DNA from: an uncultured Atopobiaceae bacterium
Lineage (GTDB): Bacteria > Actinomycetota > Coriobacteriia > Coriobacteriales > Atopobiaceae
DNA length: 8,285 nt
NCBI GenBank assembly: GCA_947581665.1
Contig: CANPVI010000059.1
Span: 1 to 8,285 of the forward strand
Direction of reading: 5' to 3'
Below the pieces are notes generated by a model, which was given only the letters and a program-made list of their open reading frames with translations, did not search any database and was not told where the DNA came from. The position numbers and the translations under genes are program-made. Below, one piece after another: positions 5,683 through 8,285 of the stretch (within the stretch, counting starts at the first letter, position 1; every line of letters begins with the position of its first letter).

Positions 5683-7170
5683 ATGGCCATCTCCACCGAA
5701 ACCCAGCTTGCCGAAGTAATTGAACGTCTCAAGGCTGTGGGTACCGACGTTGCCGACGTGGAGCTGAAGAGCGGTCGCGAGGGTTTTCCCGAATCGGCTC
5801 GCACCATGTCCGCTTTCTCCAATACCCACGGCGGGACGATCGTCTACGGCATTCGCGAGAACACGTTCCACCCCGTGCGTGATCTCGATGTGAAGGCCAT
5901 CCAAAATGGCTGCGCTCAGGCAGCTCGAGAACAGCTTGAGCCGCCGATCATGGCTGATATTCGGGTCCTCCCATTTGAAGGTTCGAGCGTGGTAGTGGCG
6001 AACATCCCAGAAGCAAGCCCACGCCAAAAACCCGTGTACGTGCGTCGTGAGGGACGTCAACGTGGTTCCTACCTGCGCACCGGCGATGGAGATCACGCGC
6101 TCACGCTCTACGAGGTAGATCGGCTCGTCGAGAACGAACGGCGCCATGCGACCCACGACATGGCTCTCGTGCATGACGCAATTCTCGATGATCTCGATGC
6201 AGCGGCACTCGAGCAGTGGATCCGCCGCATTCGCCTGCATGCATTCGGACGCGTTCAAACGCTCTCCGACGAAGAGCTCATGCTCAATCGCAGGGTAATC
6301 GCATGGGATGATGAAGGTGTCCTCCGCCCGACCATGGCGGGGCTTCTGGCTCTCGGAACCTACCCGCAGAAGTTCTTTCCACGGATTCGGGTCACGTTCG
6401 CAAGCTATCCTTCGCCGATCAAGGCAGACGCAACTGCCACCCAGCGCTATCTCGATCGCCTCGAAATCGACGGAAACATCCCGGAGATGGTAGTAGCAAC
6501 AGTGGCCGCCATCTCGCGAAACATACGCCATGGCGCAGTCATCGAAGGCGCGCTCCGACACGACGTGACGGACTATCCGCTCGTTGCCGTTCGCGAAGCA
6601 GTGGCCAACGCGCTCCTCCATCGCGATTACTCCCCTGAGGGCACAGCATCTCCGGTCTTGGTTGAGCTTTATCCCAATCGTCTTGAGATCACGAATCCAG
6701 GCGGTCTCTTCGGCTCTCTCACCGTCCATGACCTGCTCGTGGGTGCTTTTCCGGTGGCGCGCAACGCTGCGCTTTCAAACATTCTTGGGGACGTCGCCTA
6801 CTCATCTCCGGAGGATGAGGGCAATGTCGTGGAGAATCTCGGGACGGGCATGCGCATCATCCTCGAAGAACTCGAGCGTTCCGGCATGCGGCCTCCGCTT
6901 ATGGAAAATTCTCTCGATTGGTTCTCTATCACGTTCTTCCGCCGCACAGACGAGAATCCTGATCGCCGTGCCTATGTGATGGATGATCGTCGAAATGCCG
7001 TGCTCCAGTCCGTGCGAAAGATGGGAGAGCCGAGCGCACGCGATCTCTCTCAGGCACTGGGCGTGAGTCTGCAGACCGTGCGCAAGTATCTGAATGAATT
7101 GCTCGAATCCGGCGAGATCGTGCCCATCGGCAAGCCGCATAGCCCCAATCGGCGTTATCGTGCCTCATAA
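5683..7170 (+). CDS. AlbA_2 (Schlafen-like) / GHKL ATPase / winged-helix protein, COG2865-type predicted regulator
   Basis: A 495-residue soluble protein. Residues 10-140 are the AlbA_2 domain shared with Schlafen proteins (E27-L-K29, then ESARTMSAFSNTHGGTIVYGI at 37-57, quoted here in parts: SAFSN and GGTIVYGI). Residues 290-425 form the GHKL-like ATP-binding domain: N-box REAVANALLHRDYS (304-317, N309), ITNPGG (336-341) and ENLGTGM (384-390). Residues 436-495 are a winged helix with recognition helix SLQTVRKYLNELL. This order matches COG2865 predicted transcriptional regulators, which are common in accessory and phage-defence regions; their biochemical role is largely untested. The ATG at 5683 follows AAGGACGGAGCACC. 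It stands alone on a lower-GC segment between duplicated copies of a neighbouring gene's 3' end, and the upstream 21-bp repeats may be its operators. Confidence 0.88.
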   Translation: MAISTETQLAEVIERLKAVGTDVADVELKSGREGFPESARTMSAFSNTHGGTIVYGIRENTFHPVRDLDVKAIQNGCAQAAREQLEPPIMADIRVLPFEGSSVVVANIPEASPRQKPVYVRREGRQRGSYLRTGDGDHALTLYEVDRLVENERRHATHDMALVHDAILDDLDAAALEQWIRRIRLHAFGRVQTLSDEELMLNRRVIAWDDEGVLRPTMAGLLALGTYPQKFFPRIRVTFASYPSPIKADATATQRYLDRLEIDGNIPEMVVATVAAISRNIRHGAVIEGALRHDVTDYPLVAVREAVANALLHRDYSPEGTASPVLVELYPNRLEITNPGGLFGSLTVHDLLVGAFPVARNAALSNILGDVAYSSPEDEGNVVENLGTGMRIILEELERSGMRPPLMENSLDWFSITFFRRTDENPDRRAYVMDDRRNAVLQSVRKMGEPSARDLSQALGVSLQTVRKYLNELLESGEIVPIGKPHSPNRRYRAS

Positions 7171-7199
7171 AAGGAGAGACAGAAGAACCGGGCACCGTT

Positions 7200-7273
7200 C
7201 GTCTCTGCCGACGAGATCCGCGAGATCCTCGGGGAACGGCACCGTCACGGCGACGTTCGAGCTCGGGGAGTAG
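7200..7273 (+). pseudogene. Frameshifted 3' remnant of a cyclophilin-like lipoprotein gene
   Basis: The first codons read SADEIREILG, matching SADELREILG near the C-terminus of the intact lipoprotein. An extra G at about 7232-7235 shifts the frame, after which the DNA still matches the functional gene up to the stop triplet TAG (7271-7273). Only about 74 bases of the gene remain; the 5' part is absent. Substitutions spread over the block indicate an old duplicate or a remnant of a second paralogue, not a recent precise copy. Confidence 0.8.
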
Positions 7274-7297
7274 GCGCCGCACAGGCGGGAACCAACG

Positions 7298-7325
7298 GGC
7301 GGGAGCCGGTTCGCCGCCGCCCGCC
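7298..7325 (+). terminator. Duplicated TTCG-loop stem, possible terminator for the AlbA_2 transcript
   Basis: GGCGGG (7298-7303) pairs with CCCGCC (7320-7325), and CGG (7307-7309) with CCG (7314-7316), around TTCG (7310-7313). It is one base pair longer than the left copy. Only CATTTC follows, so the T-tract is poor. It lies about 130 bases after the AlbA_2 stop. Confidence 0.45.
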
Positions 7326-7357
7326 ATTTCAACAGCTCGAAGGACTTGATTCTCAGC

Positions 7358-7375
7358 CGTGCGCTCCCGCGCACG
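7358..7375 (+). other. Right copy of the second conserved stem-loop
   Basis: CGTGCGC and GCGCACG pair around TCCC, identical over all 18 bases to 5516-5533. Its preservation between two otherwise diverged copies hints at structural function or recent gene conversion. Confidence 0.5.
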
Positions 7376-7392
7376 CCCCGCGAGGTCGCCGT

Positions 7393-7467
7393 ATGACACC
7401 ACTTGTCGCGCGAGTAACTTGGCCATTCCATCCCCGGCTCCTCGCCTCGCACCACAAGTGGCGTCAT
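7393..7467. repeat. 22-bp imperfect inverted repeat with 31-nt spacer
   Basis: The arm 7393-7414 (ATGACACCACTTGT core) is the reverse complement of 7446-7467 (ACAAGTGGCGTCAT core) at 19 of 22 positions. No T-tract follows. The right arm and the bases after it (7459-7479) resemble 3868-3887, so the sequence may be a dispersed repeat in this genome or the terminal repeat of a small element. Confidence 0.7.
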
Positions 7468-7468
7468 C

Positions 7469-7586
7469 CGGCGCAAAAGACTCCGGGATTGATCACATCA
7501 TCCGGTTCAAAACCATAGGACGAGCTCGCGCCCATCGGCGCAAATGCACAGTTTTCTCCATCGCGCATACGGCTTCCGGCGCAAAT
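7469..7586 (+). repeat. Three spaced CGGCGCAAA motifs
   Basis: CGGCGCAAAA at 7469-7478, and CGGCGCAAAT at 7536-7545 and 7577-7586. The last two are followed by related tracts (GCACAGTTTT and ACTGTGATTTTT). They lead into the palindrome before the ATPase gene. They may be protein-binding sites or traces of local duplication. Confidence 0.5.
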
Positions 7587-7587
7587 A

Positions 7588-7624
7588 CTGTGATTTTTCG
7601 GAGTAGTATTCCGAAAATTCACAG
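7588..7624. promoter_or_regulatory. 15-bp palindrome upstream of the ATPase gene, probable operator or hairpin
   Basis: CTGTGATTTTTCGGA (7588-7602) is the reverse complement of 7610-7624 with one mismatch, around the 7-base spacer GTAGTAT. It ends 32 bases before the ATPase start. The right half runs into GCCATG, not a T-tract, so a terminator is unlikely. A dimeric regulator site or a 5' leader hairpin is the likelier reading. Confidence 0.6.
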
Positions 7625-7656
7625 CCATGTATGCGGCATGCCTTTGAGGAGCCTCC

Positions 7657-8232
7657 ATGTACCTGCCTCGTGAAGCCGAGCCCACCGTCGACGCCCTCCT
7701 CGCGCAGGGCAAGGTGGTGCTCGTCACCGGAGCGCGCCAGGTGGGCAAGACCACCATGCTGCGGGAGCACCTTGGCGACCGTTTCGACTACGTCACGCTC
7801 GACGATCCCGTCGTGCTCGCCCAAGCCGAGGATGATATCGACCTCTTCCTCGCCGCGCACCCGCGCCCGCTCATCATCGACGAAATCCAGCGAGCGTCCG
7901 AACTCTTCCTCCCCATCAAGCTGGTGGTGGATCGCACGAGCGAAAAGGGCCAATTCATCCTCACCGGCTCTCAGACCTACCACCTCATGAAGGGCGTGAG
8001 CGAATCGCTCGCCGGCCGTGTGCGCATCCTCGAACTCCCCAGCCTCTCGCTTCGCGAGCTCCTCGGCCACGCGAAGAATCCCCATCCCTACGTCCCTCGT
8101 GCGCTCATCTCGGAGACCGGCCAATCTCCCGAGGCACATGCCCCGCATCTCCAAGAGGATCTCTGGCGCATCATCCATCGAGGGTCAATGCCGGAACTGC
8201 TGGATCCCGTGTGTTTAAGCACGAAAATGTGA
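7657..8232 (+). pseudogene. AAA_14/DUF4143-type ATPase, truncated by an insertion element
   Basis: The N-terminal half of an AAA-type ATPase of the family that pairs AAA_14 with a C-terminal DUF4143 domain. Walker A is GARQVGKTT (25-33, K31), Walker B PLIIDEIQ (71-78) and sensor 1 ILTGSQ (101-106), followed by the typical SLAGRVRILEL (117-127). Family members are usually about 400 residues. Here native-looking sequence stops near Asp183-Pro184, in the HRGSMPELLDP segment that normally leads into DUF4143. Seven foreign residues (VCLSTKM) and a TGA at 8230-8232 follow. The start has GAGGAG (7646-7651) five bases before ATG 7657. The ATPase core might still be made, but loss of the C-terminal half probably inactivates it. 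The family's role is uncertain; many sit in accessory regions. Confidence 0.85.
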
Positions 8233-8285
8233 GCCACCGTAATCACGGATAACTGAGCCACCCGAAGAGCCAGAACTGAGCCACC
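8210..8285. mobile_element. Terminal part of an insertion sequence, probably IS21-like
   Basis: Homology to the ATPase family ends at about 8208, and sequence beginning TGTGTTTAAGC follows. TGAGCCACC occurs at 8230-8238, 8254-8262 and 8277-8285 (24 then 23 bases apart), the last two preceded by AACTGAGCC. Several spaced internal repeats at an end beginning with TG are characteristic of IS21-family elements, where they bind the transposase. No transposase coding sequence is in the window, so the family is inferred. The outer boundary may shift by a few bases. Confidence 0.6.

Larger units (their letters stand above)
7200..7383 (+). repeat. Right copy of duplicated block
   Basis: Matches 5372-5541. 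Differences include the extra G in the coding remnant, a 14-base insertion near 7290-7303 that duplicates a GGGCGGG-like stretch, and scattered substitutions. Both stem-loops are preserved. Together with the left copy it brackets the AlbA_2 gene and its repeat array. Confidence 0.85.
7171..7656. other. Gene-free, repeat-rich interval between the AlbA_2 gene and the broken ATPase gene
   Basis: No intact gene is visible in these 486 bases. In order it holds an orphan AGGAG (7173-7177), the decayed lipoprotein 3' end and its stem-loops (7200-7383), a 22-bp imperfect inverted repeat (7393-7467), three CGGCGCAAA motifs, and a 15-bp-arm palindrome just before the ATPase gene. Frames through it are short and interrupted. 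Confidence 0.7.

Noticed and set aside
5632..6729. 365-codon open frame on the minus strand opposite the AlbA_2 gene
   Set aside because: The plus-strand frame has clear domain motifs throughout; the antisense protein shows no recognisable family and is a codon-bias shadow.
7507..8178. 223-codon minus-strand open frame opposite the ATPase gene
   Set aside because: The plus strand has Walker A, Walker B and sensor motifs with a good ribosome-binding site; the antisense product is unrecognisable.

Overview
The window comes from a GC-rich bacterium. GC-rich codons, cyclophilin-fold lipoproteins and a DUF4143-type ATPase suggest an actinobacterium, possibly a gut Coriobacteriia, but this is a low-confidence guess with no phylogenetic marker present. 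The stretch looks like accessory DNA: a restriction-modification gene, a Schlafen/AlbA_2 regulator-like gene, duplicated gene remnants, many inverted repeats, and an ATPase gene broken by an insertion sequence.

Layout. Positions 1-3603 (minus strand) hold the first 1201 codons of a large single-chain Type ISP restriction-modification enzyme (Mrr-like nuclease, SF2 translocase, coupler, N6-adenine methyltransferase). The gene runs out of the window at its C-terminal end, and no stop codon interrupts it. Its candidate promoter lies partly inside a perfect 28-bp inverted repeat (3754-3828). Positions 4012-5444 (plus strand) form a tight three-gene operon: a small cytoplasmic cyclophilin-like protein, a flavodoxin-fold flavoprotein with a four-cysteine cluster, and a cyclophilin-like lipoprotein. 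Stem-loops follow it. A run of 21-bp direct repeats (5550-5633 plus a decayed fifth unit) precedes the COG2865-type gene (5683-7170), which carries AlbA_2, a GHKL-like ATPase domain and a C-terminal winged helix.

After that gene comes a degenerate second copy of the lipoprotein gene's 3' end with its downstream stem-loops (7200-7383). The AlbA_2 gene is therefore bracketed by direct repeats of about 170-185 bp. A gene-free, repeat-rich stretch follows, ending in a strong palindrome (7588-7624). Next is an AAA_14/DUF4143-type ATPase (from 7657), cut after about 184 residues by an element whose end carries three TGAGCCACC repeats.

How the parts relate. The three-gene operon is probably a redox or ligand-binding module of unknown substrate, since cyclophilin-like folds flank an FMN/Fe-S-type flavoprotein. 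The Type ISP enzyme protects against foreign DNA. The AlbA_2 gene is a probable regulator or defence-associated gene, and its upstream repeats may be its own operator array. Base composition differs between blocks (middle of the Type ISP gene and the AlbA_2 gene lower in GC, operon high), which fits assembly from several sources.
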